Positions 47,712 to 56,222 of a stretch of DNA of 64,000 nt are shown one piece after another. The position numbers and the translations under genes were made by a program. The notes beneath the pieces are model-generated. The model ran no database searches. It had not been told where the DNA came from and saw only the letters and a program-made list of their open reading frames with translations. The stretch comes from JAICYJ01 sp963737445 (GTDB lineage Bacteria > Actinomycetota > Thermoleophilia > Gaiellales > JAICJC01), in the NCBI GenBank assembly GCA_963737445.1, contig CAVTSO010000015.1:62001-126000 (forward strand), read 5' to 3'. Position 1 is the stretch's first letter, and each line of letters begins with the position of its first letter.

Positions 47712-48536
47712 TTAGTACGTGCCGAACTGCTTCCAGAGCCGCTCCGCCAGGTCGCGGCGCTTGTCACCGCCCCGCGACCGGGCCGCGATCGCGGCCGCCA
47801 GCGCCTCGATCAGCACCACGCCGGGTGCGGCCGTGTCGAACTCGCCCGCCTCGGCCGGCGCGCACACCAGCAGGTGCGTCGCCAGGTCGGCGGCCGGGGC
47901 CAGCTGGTCGTCCGTGATCAGCACCACCGGCGCGCCCGCCTCGTGGAAGCTCTGCACCACCTGCGCGGTGATGCGGGCGTAGCGGCGGAACGTGAAGGCG
48001 ATCAGACGGTCGCCCGGCTCCAGGTCGATCAGCTGGTCGGCGATGCCCGGCTCGCCCGCGGCGATCGGCCACGTGTTGGAGAGCAGCGGGTTCAGCAGGT
48101 AGTAGGCGTACTCGGCCAGGGCCGCCGACTTGCGGTGCCCGAAGATGCCGATCTTGCCGGTGCCCCTTCCCAGCAGGGCCACCGCGGCGTGGAACTGGGC
48201 ACGGTCGACCCCGGTGCGCATCGCAGTCAGGTCAGACCCGGCACGGGCGGCCACCGCGTCCACCACGTCGCCCGAGCCGTCCTGCTGGGGTGGCAGCGAC
48301 AGCCTGGCCACCGCCTCCGCCCGCAGCGCGTCGTGCAGTTCGGCGAATCCGCTGAACCCGACCCGGACCGAGAACCGCACCACGGCGGCCTTGCTGACCC
48401 CGCTCGCGGCGGCCAGCGATTCGGCCGTCTCGAACGGCGCTTCCGCCGGGTGGTCGAGCAGGCGGTGGGCGATACGCAGGTCGTTCGGTGAGAGCTGATC
48501 GAGCTGCCTCCGGATGCGGCCGGCGACCTCGGTCAC
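47712..48536 (-). CDS. RpiR family transcriptional regulator
   Basis: Intact 274 residues. RpiR helix-turn-helix (PAEAPFETAESLAAASGVSK AAVVRFSVRVGFSGFAELHD) and a C-terminal SIS sugar-phosphate-binding domain (GRGTGKIGIFGHRKSAALAE, PVVLITDDQLAPAADLATH). Such proteins control sugar-phosphate or amino-sugar genes. Stop is 61 bases before gltB on the same strand. Confidence 0.85.
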   Translation of the reverse strand: MTEVAGRIRRQLDQLSPNDLRIAHRLLDHPAEAPFETAESLAAASGVSKAAVVRFSVRVGFSGFAELHDALRAEAVARLSLPPQQDGSGDVVDAVAARAGSDLTAMRTGVDRAQFHAAVALLGRGTGKIGIFGHRKSAALAEYAYYLLNPLLSNTWPIAAGEPGIADQLIDLEPGDRLIAFTFRRYARITAQVVQSFHEAGAPVVLITDDQLAPAADLATHLLVCAPAEAGEFDTAAPGVVLIEALAAAIAARSRGGDKRRDLAERLWKQFGTY

Positions 48537-48570
48537 GAAGCGACTCGGTCGGTCATCTCGGCCATCCTAA

Positions 48571-48610
48571 ACGACGAGGGGGGCGCCACTCTCGACGCCC
48601 CCCTCGTCGT
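48571..48610 (-). terminator. strong hairpin between clpC and the RpiR gene
   Basis: ACGACGAGGGGGGCG (48571-48585) and its exact 15-base complement (48596-48610) with a 10-base loop, starting 21 bases after the clpC stop. On the transcript (minus strand) it is followed by TTTAGG, a weak T-tract, so it may stop transcription or protect the mRNA end. It lies in the 35 bases before the RpiR ATG and could also affect that promoter. Confidence 0.75.
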
Positions 48611-48631
48611 ACATCGATCGTGAGTTCCCGG

Positions 48632-51181
48632 CTACTCCTCAGCCGGCGCCTCGTCGTGCGGCTCACCCTCGCCGTCGTCCGAGGACGGCACCTCGGCCGC
48701 CACCAGATCCTCCGGCGGAGCGTCCGGCACGTCGACCGGATCGATCAGCTGCAGGGACACCTCCTCGTCGCCCTCCACGTGGTCGACCAGCACGGTCGAG
48801 CCAGGCTTCAGGTTTCGAGCCAGGACGAAGTCGGCCAGCGGATCCTCGATGAAGCGCTGGATCGCACGCCGCAGCGGGCGGGCGCCCATGGTCGGGTCGT
48901 AGCCCTTCTCGACCATCATCTCCTTGGCCGCCTCGGTCAGCTCGATCGAGACCTCGTGCACCTTCATCTGCTCGCGCAGCCGCTTCATCAGCTGGTCGAC
49001 GATCATCTTGATCTCGTCCTTGGACAGCTTGTGGAAGACGATCACCTCGTCGATGCGGTTCAGCAGCTCGGGGCGGAACACCTTCTTCAGCTCGCCCATG
49101 ATCCGGTTCTTCATGTCGTCGTGGGACACGCCCATCTCGTCCTCGCCGACGCTGAAGCCGAGCGTGGTGTTCTTCGCGATCGATGCGGCCCCGATGTTCG
49201 AGGTCATGATCACGATCGTGTTCTTGAAGTCCACGTGCCGGCCCTGGGCGTCGGTCAGGCGTCCCTCCTCCAGCATCTGCAGGAGGATGTTGAACACGTC
49301 GGGATGCGCCTTCTCGATCTCGTCCAGCAGCACCACCGAGTACGGCTTGCGGCGCACGGCCTCGGTCAGCTGGCCGCCCTCGTCGTAGCCGACGTACCCG
49401 GGAGGCGAGCCGACCAGCCGCGACACGGCGTGCTTCTCCATGTACTCCGACATGTCGACCTGGATCATCGCGTCCTCGTCGCCGAACAGGAACTCGGCCA
49501 GCGTGCGCGCCAGCTCGGTCTTGCCCACGCCCGAGGGGCCCAGGAAGATGAACGAGCCGGTCGGCCGCTTGGGATCCTTGATGCCCGCGCGGGCACGCCG
49601 GATCGCCTTGGACACGGCCTCGATCGCCACGTCCTGGCCGATCACGCGCTTGTGCAGCTCCTCCTCCATCCGGATCAGTCGCTGCGACTCGGCCTCGGTC
49701 AGCTTGAACACCGGGATGCCCGTCCACATCGAGACGATGTCGGCGATCTCCTCCTCGGCGATCTGAGCCTGGTCGGCCTCACCGGACGACTTCCAGTTGT
49801 CCTCCATCTCGCGCTTCTTGAGCGTCAGCTTGCGCTCGGAGTCGCGCAGGTTCGCGGCCTTCTCGAACTCCTGCGACTCGATCGCGGCCTCCTTCTCCTT
49901 GCGCACGGTCTCGATCTCCTCGTCGAGCTCCTTGTGCACCGGAGGGGCGGTCATCAGCTTGATGCGCATCCGCGACGCGGCCTCGTCGATCAGGTCGATG
50001 GCCTTGTCGGGCAGCTGCCGCTCCTGGATGTAGCGGTCGGACAGCTCCGCCGCAGCCTGCAGCGCCTCGTCCGTGATGCGGACGCGGTGATGGGCCTCGT
50101 AGCGGTCGCGCAGCCCGCGCAGGATCTGCACGGTGTCGTCGATGGTCGGCTCCTCGACCTTGATCTGCTGGAAGCGGCGCTCCAGCGCGGAGTCGCGCTC
50201 CAGGTACTTGCGGTACTCGTCGAGGGTCGTGGCGCCGATCGTCTGCAGCTCGCCACGGGCCAGCGCCGGCTTCAGGATCGAGGCCGCGTCGATCGCGCCC
50301 TCGGCCGCACCCGCGCCCACCAGGTTGTGCAGCTCGTCGATGAACAGGATGATGTCGCCGCGCTGGGCGATCTCCTTCATCACCTTCTTGAGCCGCTCCT
50401 CGAACTCACCGCGGTACTTGGATCCGGCCACCAGCGCGGCCAGGTCGAGCGTGTAGATCTGCTTGCCCTTCAGCAGCTCGGGAACCTGGTTCCCGGAGAT
50501 GCGCTGGGCCAGGCCCTCGACGACGGCGGTCTTGCCGACACCGGGCTCGCCGATCAGCACCGGGTTGTTCTTGGTGCGGCGCGACAGGATCTGCATGACC
50601 CGCTCGATCTCGTTCTGGCGACCGACCACCGGGTCGAGCTTGCCCTCGGTGGCCAGCTTGGTCAGGTTGCGGCCGAACTGGTCGAGCAGCTTCGAGCTCT
50701 TCTGGCCCTTCTCGCCCGCGGCGCCGCCCGACTGCGTGCGCCGGCCGGGGCCGGACAGCATGCGGATGATCTCATTGCGGATCTTCTCGGCGTCGGCGTC
50801 GAAGTCGAGCAGGATGCGGGCGGCCACGCCCTCGTTCTCGCGCACCAGGCCCAACAGGATGTGCTCGGTGCCGATGTAATTGTGGCCCAGCGACAGCGCC
50901 TCGCGCAGCGCCAGCTCCAGCACCTTCTTGGCGCGCGGCGTGAACGGGATCTGTCCGGTGGTGACCTCGTCACCCTGGCCGACGATGCGGGCGACCTGAG
51001 CGCGCACCTCCTCCACCGTGATGTCGAGCGAGTCGAGCACGCGCGCGGCGAGCCCCTCCTCTTCGCGCAGCAGTCCCAGCAGGATGTGCTCGGTGCCGAT
51101 GTAGTTGTGCTTGAGCGTGCGCGCCTCGTCCTGCGCCAGGACGACGACCTGTCGGGCACGCTCGGTAAATCGTTCAAACAT
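48632..51181 (-). CDS. clpC: ATP-dependent Clp protease ATPase subunit ClpC
   Basis: Intact 849 residues. N-terminal repeat domains (MFERFTERARQVVVLAQDEA, NYIGTEHILLGL twice), first AAA domain with Walker A GEPGVGKTAVVEGLA, Walker B ILFIDELHN, the UVR-like coiled middle domain (KKREMEDNWKSSGEADQAQ), and second AAA with GPSGVGKTELARTLAEFLF and DEIEKAHPDVFN. It unfolds proteins and feeds ClpP. Promoter TTGACG-N17-TGTAAG at 51256-51228 lies 50 bases upstream, with an AAGGGGG ribosome site. Confidence 0.95.
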   Translation of the reverse strand: MFERFTERARQVVVLAQDEARTLKHNYIGTEHILLGLLREEEGLAARVLDSLDITVEEVRAQVARIVGQGDEVTTGQIPFTPRAKKVLELALREALSLGHNYIGTEHILLGLVRENEGVAARILLDFDADAEKIRNEIIRMLSGPGRRTQSGGAAGEKGQKSSKLLDQFGRNLTKLATEGKLDPVVGRQNEIERVMQILSRRTKNNPVLIGEPGVGKTAVVEGLAQRISGNQVPELLKGKQIYTLDLAALVAGSKYRGEFEERLKKVMKEIAQRGDIILFIDELHNLVGAGAAEGAIDAASILKPALARGELQTIGATTLDEYRKYLERDSALERRFQQIKVEEPTIDDTVQILRGLRDRYEAHHRVRITDEALQAAAELSDRYIQERQLPDKAIDLIDEAASRMRIKLMTAPPVHKELDEEIETVRKEKEAAIESQEFEKAANLRDSERKLTLKKREMEDNWKSSGEADQAQIAEEEIADIVSMWTGIPVFKLTEAESQRLIRMEEELHKRVIGQDVAIEAVSKAIRRARAGIKDPKRPTGSFIFLGPSGVGKTELARTLAEFLFGDEDAMIQVDMSEYMEKHAVSRLVGSPPGYVGYDEGGQLTEAVRRKPYSVVLLDEIEKAHPDVFNILLQMLEEGRLTDAQGRHVDFKNTIVIMTSNIGAASIAKNTTLGFSVGEDEMGVSHDDMKNRIMGELKKVFRPELLNRIDEVIVFHKLSKDEIKMIVDQLMKRLREQMKVHEVSIELTEAAKEMMVEKGYDPTMGARPLRRAIQRFIEDPLADFVLARNLKPGSTVLVDHVEGDEEVSLQLIDPVDVPDAPPEDLVAAEVPSSDDGEGEPHDEAPAEE

Positions 51182-51227
51182 GCTCGTGCCCCCTTCTTCT
51201 CGCTCGTTGGTGGTGGTGAATCATGAC

Positions 51228-51256
51228 CTTACAGAATGCAGAAATGCGGCCCGTCA
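51228..51256 (-). promoter_or_regulatory. clpC promoter
   Basis: Minus strand TTGACG (51256-51251), 17-base spacer, TGTAAG (51233-51228). The leader would be about 40 bases and includes AGAAGAAGGGGG before the ATG. No CtsR- or HAIR-type site is evident. Confidence 0.5.
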
Positions 51257-51442
51257 AATCGTCTGCGCTGGGCGCGTTCGAATGACGGTCCGGTCGGAGA
51301 GTGAGACCAGCTGAGTATATCACCGGCCCCTCCGGGCTCCCTCGCGCGAGCCGGAGTTCGTGGCCGTGTCTTCGGCGTTTCGGCGCGAGCGCTTGAGGGG
51401 GAGTTTGGAGGCCCTGGAAATCACCCGTCCCAGGGTTCGGGA

Positions 51443-51946
51443 TCACCCGTGCGGATCCCTCTCAGCCGCCTCCGCCCGTGCCATCATCACGAACTCGTGC
51501 ACACCGCCGTTCGTGGCGTGCCGGCGGCGCGCGACCTCCGCGAACCCGGCTCGCGCGTAGACGACGATGGCGCGGCGGTTGAATGCCGCCACCGACAGCG
51601 TCAGGCGCTCGGGGGCGTGGCAGCTGCGCGCCTCCGCCAGCACCGCCTCCAGGAACCCGGCGCCGAGCCCGCGCCCGGTCAGGTCGGGCCGCAGGCCCAG
51701 CCCCACGTCGACCGTGCCGCCGTCTGCGACCAGCTGCGCGAAGCCCACCACGGCTCCGCCGCGGTCGACGGCGGCCAGGTAGTTCCCGGCGCGGAGCTCC
51801 GGGTCGAGCAGCTCGGCCAGGTCGCCTGCGTCGGCCGTCGCGTCGTAGAAGTCGTAGGGAGGCGGATAGCGCCAGCCCGAGATCTCGACCGCATCGGACT
51901 GGGTCATCACCCGGAAGCTGACCGGAAGCTCGTCAGGCGCCGCCAT
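51443..51946 (-). CDS. GNAT family N-acetyltransferase
   Basis: Intact 167 residues. SFRVMTQSDAVEISGWRYPP (RimL/YjaB-like N-terminus), AVVGFAQLVADGGTVDVGLG and acetyl-CoA loop LRPDLTGRGLGAGFLEAVLA, then LTLSVAAFNRRAIVVYARAG F. Lies between clpC and lysS; its start overlaps the lysS end by 14 bases, so it is probably co-transcribed with lysS. Substrate unknown. Confidence 0.85.
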   Translation of the reverse strand: MAAPDELPVSFRVMTQSDAVEISGWRYPPPYDFYDATADAGDLAELLDPELRAGNYLAAVDRGGAVVGFAQLVADGGTVDVGLGLRPDLTGRGLGAGFLEAVLAEARSCHAPERLTLSVAAFNRRAIVVYARAGFAEVARRRHATNGGVHEFVMMARAEAAERDPHG

Positions 51947-53405
51947 CGCCCGGCTCCAGCACGCGCAGCGCCGGGAACAGGATCACCTCGCGGATGTTGC
52001 GCTTGTCGAGCAGCACCATCATCAGCCGGTCGATGCCGATGCCGACCCCGCAGGTGGGCGGCATCCCGTACTCCAGCGCCAGCAGGAAGTCCTCGTCCAT
52101 CGGCGTGGTCTCCTCGTCGCCGGCCGCGGCCGCGCGCCGCTGCTGCTCGAAGCGCTCGCGCTGCTCCAGCGGATCGTTCAGCTCGCTGTAGGCGTTCGCG
52201 ATCTCCATGCCGCCGCAGAAGGCCTCGAACCGCTCGACGATCGCATCGTCATCCGGCGAGCGCTTTGCGAACGGCGACAGCTCGACCGGGTAGTCGGTGA
52301 TGAACAGCGGCGTCGTCACGCGCGACTCGACGAAGTGCGACAGCAGGTGGTCTACCGCCTGCGCCCAGGTGTGGTCGCCGGAGGTGTCCATGCCCTGTTC
52401 CTGCATGAACGACACCAGCCGGTCGCGGTCGCGGTCGGCCAGCGGGTCGATGCCGGCCGCCTCGGTGATCGCCTCGCGCAAGGACCGCCGCGGCCACGGC
52501 GGCGTCAGGTCGAGCGTGGTGCCGGCGGCCGCGCCGGCCCGCGACACCACCTTCTCGACCAGCTCCATCCCGTCGCGGTAGTCGGCGTAGGCCTGGTACC
52601 ACTCAAGCATCGTGAACTCGGGGCTGTGCTTGAAGCTGATGCTCTCGTTGCGGAAGTCCTTGCTGAGCTCGTAGACGCGGTCGAGGCCGCCCACGATCAG
52701 CCGCTTCAGGTACAGCTCGTCGGCGATCCGCAGGTACAGGTCGCGCTTGAGCTCGTTGCTGTGGGTGGTGAACGGCTTGGCCGCGCCGCCGCCGTAGAGC
52801 GGCTGCAGCACCGGCGTCTCCACCTCGACGAAGCCCTCCTCGTCCAGCGCGGCCCGCATCGCGGTCACGGCGCGCGATCGCGCAACCGCGTCGACGCGCG
52901 ACTGCTCGTTGGTGATCAGGTCGACGTAGCGGTGGCGGTAGCGCTGCTCGACGTCGGTCAGGCCGTGCCACTTCTCGGGCAGCGGCCGCAGGCACTTGGC
53001 CAGCAGCTGCCACGACGCCACCCGCACCGAGAGCTCGCCGCGGCGGCTCTGGAACACCTCGCCCTCGACGCCGATCAGGTCGCCCAGGTCGAGGCCGCCG
53101 AACTCCTCATACCCGGGCGTGGCGTCGGCCGTTGCGTGCAGCTGGATACGCCCGCTGGCGTCGACCAGGTCGAGGAACTGAGCCTTGCCGTGCCCGCGCC
53201 GGGCCATCACACGACCGGCCACGCGCAGCCGCTGCCCGCTGTCGGTGCCCGGCTCGAGCTCGCCGAACCGCGCCCGCAGCACCGCGACCGGCACCCGGTG
53301 CGGGAAGCCGGTCGGGTACGGATCGACCCCGCGCGAGCGCGCCGCGGCCAGTTTGGCCAGGCGGTCCTGGCGGATCTGCTGCTCGGTGTCGCCCGGCTCG
53401 CTCAT
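51933..53405 (-). CDS. lysS: lysyl-tRNA synthetase, class II
   Basis: Intact 490 residues. N-terminal OB-fold anticodon domain (RVAGRVMARRGHGKAQFLDL), class II motif 2 (FRNESISFKHSPEFTMLEWY) and motif 3 (GVGIGIDRLMMVLLDKRNI) near the C-terminus. It charges tRNA-Lys. Start ATG 53405 with a TAGACT box 10 bases upstream. greA precedes it on the same strand with a 41-base gap. Confidence 0.95.
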   Translation of the reverse strand: MSEPGDTEQQIRQDRLAKLAAARSRGVDPYPTGFPHRVPVAVLRARFGELEPGTDSGQRLRVAGRVMARRGHGKAQFLDLVDASGRIQLHATADATPGYEEFGGLDLGDLIGVEGEVFQSRRGELSVRVASWQLLAKCLRPLPEKWHGLTDVEQRYRHRYVDLITNEQSRVDAVARSRAVTAMRAALDEEGFVEVETPVLQPLYGGGAAKPFTTHSNELKRDLYLRIADELYLKRLIVGGLDRVYELSKDFRNESISFKHSPEFTMLEWYQAYADYRDGMELVEKVVSRAGAAAGTTLDLTPPWPRRSLREAITEAAGIDPLADRDRDRLVSFMQEQGMDTSGDHTWAQAVDHLLSHFVESRVTTPLFITDYPVELSPFAKRSPDDDAIVERFEAFCGGMEIANAYSELNDPLEQRERFEQQRRAAAAGDEETTPMDEDFLLALEYGMPPTCGVGIGIDRLMMVLLDKRNIREVILFPALRVLEPGDGGA

Positions 53406-53446
53406 CGCGACGCGCAGTCTACGTCGGGCGGATCGGGCAGGGGTGG

Positions 53447-53923
53447 CTACGCGGCCTTGATGCTCACGATCTGCAGCTTGATCGATCCGCTGGGGGCAGC
53501 CACCTCGACGACCTCGCCCTTCTTGTGGCCGAGCACGGCCTGGCCGACCGGCGACTCATTCGACAGCCGGTTGTTGGCGGGGTCGGCCTCGGCCGAGCCG
53601 ACGATCTCGTACTCGTCGGTCTCGCCGTCGTCGACGTACTTGACCTTGACCTTCGAGCCGATCGAAACGACGTCCTTGGGGATGTCGCTGGTGTCGATCA
53701 CACGGGCGCCGCGCAGCTGCTCCTTGAGGCGCAGGATGCGGGTCTCCAGAAGCGCCTGCTCGTTCTTGGCGTCGTCGTACTCCGAGTTCTCCGAGATGTC
53801 GCCGAACTCGCGGGCGGCCTTGATCCGCTCGGCCACCTCGCGACGCTTGACGGTCTCGAGCTCCGAAATGGTGGCCTTCAGCTTCTCGTAGCCGGTCTGG
53901 GTGAGGATGACGTCCTTCTCCAC
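53447..53923 (-). CDS. greA: transcription elongation factor GreA
   Basis: Intact 158 residues. N-terminal coiled coil with the acidic tip (EFGDISENSEYDDAKNEQAL) that enters the polymerase secondary channel to rescue stalled complexes, then the FKBP-like C-terminal domain (LSNESPVGQAVLGHKKGEVV). GTG start at 53923, after a GCAAGGGA site. The gap to divergent dusB is 203 bases. Confidence 0.95.
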   Translation of the reverse strand: MEKDVILTQTGYEKLKATISELETVKRREVAERIKAAREFGDISENSEYDDAKNEQALLETRILRLKEQLRGARVIDTSDIPKDVVSIGSKVKVKYVDDGETDEYEIVGSAEADPANNRLSNESPVGQAVLGHKKGEVVEVAAPSGSIKLQIVSIKAA

Positions 53924-54126
53924 GGAATATCCCTTGCTCTATTGGGTGTACGGCCCGTGCCAGGAGCCATGGTACGAAACGAGCGGCGCCCACCGAAACC
54001 GCTGAACTGCAGCAGTTTAAGGTTCCGGCCGACACCGCGGAACCACGCATTCTACCCGCGTCATCGCAAAACCGTCAAACCGATCGCTACATCCGCCACA
54101 AGCCGGCGTCCAGTACCCTTCGCGCC

Positions 54127-55194
54127 ATGGCCGAGCTCTCCTCCACCTGGTACATCGGCGAGGTCGAGATCCCGTCGCGAATCGTGCTGGCACCGATGGC
54201 CGGTGTGTCGGTGCAGGCCTTTCGCCGCCAGGGGCGGCGCTTCGGCGCCGGGCTGGTATGCAGCGAGATGGTGTCGTCGTGCGGGCTCTCGTACGGGAAC
54301 GAGCGCACGCTCGGCTACCTGCGGATCGCGCGCGACGAGCACCCGCTGGCCGTGCAGATCTTCGGATCCGAGCCGGAGCGGATGGCGGAGGCCGCGCAGA
54401 TGGTCGTGGCCGCCGGCGCCGACATCGTCGACATCAACTTCGGCTGCCCGGTGCGGAAGGTGACCAAGACCGGCGCGGGCGCAAGCGCGCTCGAGGATCA
54501 CGGCCTCGCTTGCGCGCTGGCCGGTGCCGTGGTGGACGCCGTGGACGTGCCGGTATCGGTCAAGATGCGGCGCGGGGTGCGCAACGGGTCGCTCGCTGCG
54601 CTCGAGCTGGGGCCGAAGCTGGAGGCGCTGGGCGTGGCGTCGTTGACGCTGCACCCGCGCAGCGCGCAGCAGATGTACACGGGCACCGCCGACCACACGC
54701 TGACGGCGGAGCTGGTGCGGCGGGTGTCGGTGCCGGTGATCGCCTCCGGCGACATCGGCGACCACACCGGCGCCGAGCGGGTGCTGGACGAGACCGGCGC
54801 CGCGGCGGTGATGGTGGGTCGCGGAGCGCAGGGACGGCCGTGGACGCTGCGCGAGCTGTCCGAGGGATCCACGCAGGCGCCCGACCGGGCCGAGGTGGCG
54901 GCCGAACTGGTGCGGTTCATGCGCGAGGTGGTGCGCGAGATGGGCGAGGAGCGGTCGGTCGGCTTCCTGCGCAAGTTCTACGGCTGGTACCTGCGCGGGC
55001 TGGACGGCGCCAAGGAGCTGCGCGTGCAGATGACGCAGGCGCCGTCGGTGGAGCTGGCCGAGGCGATGCTGCTAGACGCCTGCCCGGAGGCGCTGCCGCT
55101 GGTCGCGGAGGCGGAGCGAGAGACGGCGCTGCTTCCCGACTCGGACAGCGACCGCCTGCTGGATCTGCCGATCTCGATCTACGGCGGCGGCTGA
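54127..55194 (+). CDS. dusB: tRNA-dihydrouridine synthase, DusB-like
   Basis: Intact 355 residues. FMN TIM-barrel enzyme: IPSRIVLAPMAGVSVQAFRR, QIFGSEPERMAEAA, DINFGCPVRKVTKTGAGASA (catalytic Cys), SVKMRRGV, LTLHPRSAQQMYTG and MVGRGAQGRPWTLREL. ATG 54127 follows TACCCT by 7 bases (leaderless type). Confidence 0.93.
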   Translation: MAELSSTWYIGEVEIPSRIVLAPMAGVSVQAFRRQGRRFGAGLVCSEMVSSCGLSYGNERTLGYLRIARDEHPLAVQIFGSEPERMAEAAQMVVAAGADIVDINFGCPVRKVTKTGAGASALEDHGLACALAGAVVDAVDVPVSVKMRRGVRNGSLAALELGPKLEALGVASLTLHPRSAQQMYTGTADHTLTAELVRRVSVPVIASGDIGDHTGAERVLDETGAAAVMVGRGAQGRPWTLRELSEGSTQAPDRAEVAAELVRFMREVVREMGEERSVGFLRKFYGWYLRGLDGAKELRVQMTQAPSVELAEAMLLDACPEALPLVAEAERETALLPDSDSDRLLDLPISIYGGG

Positions 55195-55264
55195 GCCCGC
55201 TAAGACGTTCGACGGAGCCGGGCGGCCCTTCGCAGCCGCACCGGCCCCGTGAACCTCTGCCCCG

Positions 55265-55771
55265 TTAGGACTCGGCCATCTCCTCGGACGCCAGCAGCCC
55301 GATCGCGACCAGGTCGGTCGGATGGATCCAGGCATCGGAGACGAGAAAGCCTCCCGCATCAAGGATCGCGCTTCGCAGCGGGATCGCCCAGCGGTGCTCG
55401 ATCAGCGCGACCGCCGCGGCTGTGCCCTCGGGGATCTCGTCGGCGATATACCACACCTGATCCTCGATCATGCCGCCGTCGAGGGCGGCCTCGGCGCCGG
55501 CGATCGCGCCGGCCTCGGCGCCCTCCTCGCCCGCTACGCCCATACCGATCAGCGCACCCACGGTGGCGCCGAACTCGATCGTCTCGTCCTGGCTGAGGTC
55601 GCTGTGCTCGATCATCGTGATCAGGCCGTCCTCGTCCTTGCGGACGAAGCCCATGTCGATCAGACGGATCACGTCGCGCTCGCGCAGATCGGCGAGTACG
55701 GAGGCGATCTCACCCTTGAACTCACCGCCGGCGAACCCGACGATCAGCAATTGCACCGGTCCGATGGTCAT
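55265..55771 (-). CDS. DUF6325/DUF1269-like protein
   Basis: Intact 168 residues. GPVQLLIVGFAGGEFKGEIA, IRLIDMGFVRKDEDGLITMI and a central Gly/Ala-rich GATVGALIGMGVAGEEGAEA, then TAAAVALIEHRWAIPLRSAI. This is the membrane-associated glycine-zipper family found next to SHOCT proteins in actinobacteria; its role is unknown, often tied to stress. Co-directional with the SHOCT gene 31 bases upstream. Confidence 0.75.
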   Translation of the reverse strand: MTIGPVQLLIVGFAGGEFKGEIASVLADLRERDVIRLIDMGFVRKDEDGLITMIEHSDLSQDETIEFGATVGALIGMGVAGEEGAEAGAIAGAEAALDGGMIEDQVWYIADEIPEGTAAAVALIEHRWAIPLRSAILDAGGFLVSDAWIHPTDLVAIGLLASEEMAES

Positions 55772-55802
55772 CCTTGTCTCCTGAGTTGGTCGTGGCCCGG
55801 CA

Positions 55803-56117
55803 CTAGGAGCCGAGCAGCTTCGCTTTTGCCTGCTGGAACTCCTCGGGGCTGAGCACTCCCTGGTCCATCAGGTTCTTCAGGTCCATCAGCTGCGACGTGA
55901 GGTCGTCGCCCGCGGGAGCCGCCGGCGCCGCGGCCACTGGAGCCGGCGGCGGCGGCGGCGCGTCCTGCGGCGCCGCGGCTGCCTGCTGCGCCTCGAGGTC
56001 GGCGATGCGCTGCTCCTGGCTGGCCGACTCGGCCTGCTTGTTGGCGACGTGCTTACCTGCCACATACGCCCCCCCACCAACCATCGCCGCCCGCATCAAC
56101 GGTCGTCGTCTACGCAT
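55803..56117 (-). CDS. small SHOCT-domain protein
   Basis: Intact 104 residues. A short hydrophobic N-terminus (RAAMVGGGAYVAGKHVANKQ), a coiled helix, a Pro/Ala-rich linker and the C-terminal SHOCT motif (LTSQLMDLKNLMDQGVLSPE EFQQAKAKLLGS). SHOCT domains are oligomerisation or nucleic-acid/protein contact modules. ATG 56117. Confidence 0.85.
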   Translation of the reverse strand: MRRRRPLMRAAMVGGGAYVAGKHVANKQAESASQEQRIADLEAQQAAAAPQDAPPPPPAPVAAAPAAPAGDDLTSQLMDLKNLMDQGVLSPEEFQQAKAKLLGS

Positions 56118-56222
56118 GTTCCGCCTCCCGAGAGATCGTCGTGGACTCCATGTCAGACAATAGACCATCCCGGTATGCCCGAGGCCGGGCGCCTCCCAGC
56201 TGCGCAGCTGTTGGCAGCGCTC

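Noticed and set aside
48488..51226. 912-codon open frame opposite clpC
   Set aside because: Same cause as above; ClpC motifs on the minus strand are complete.
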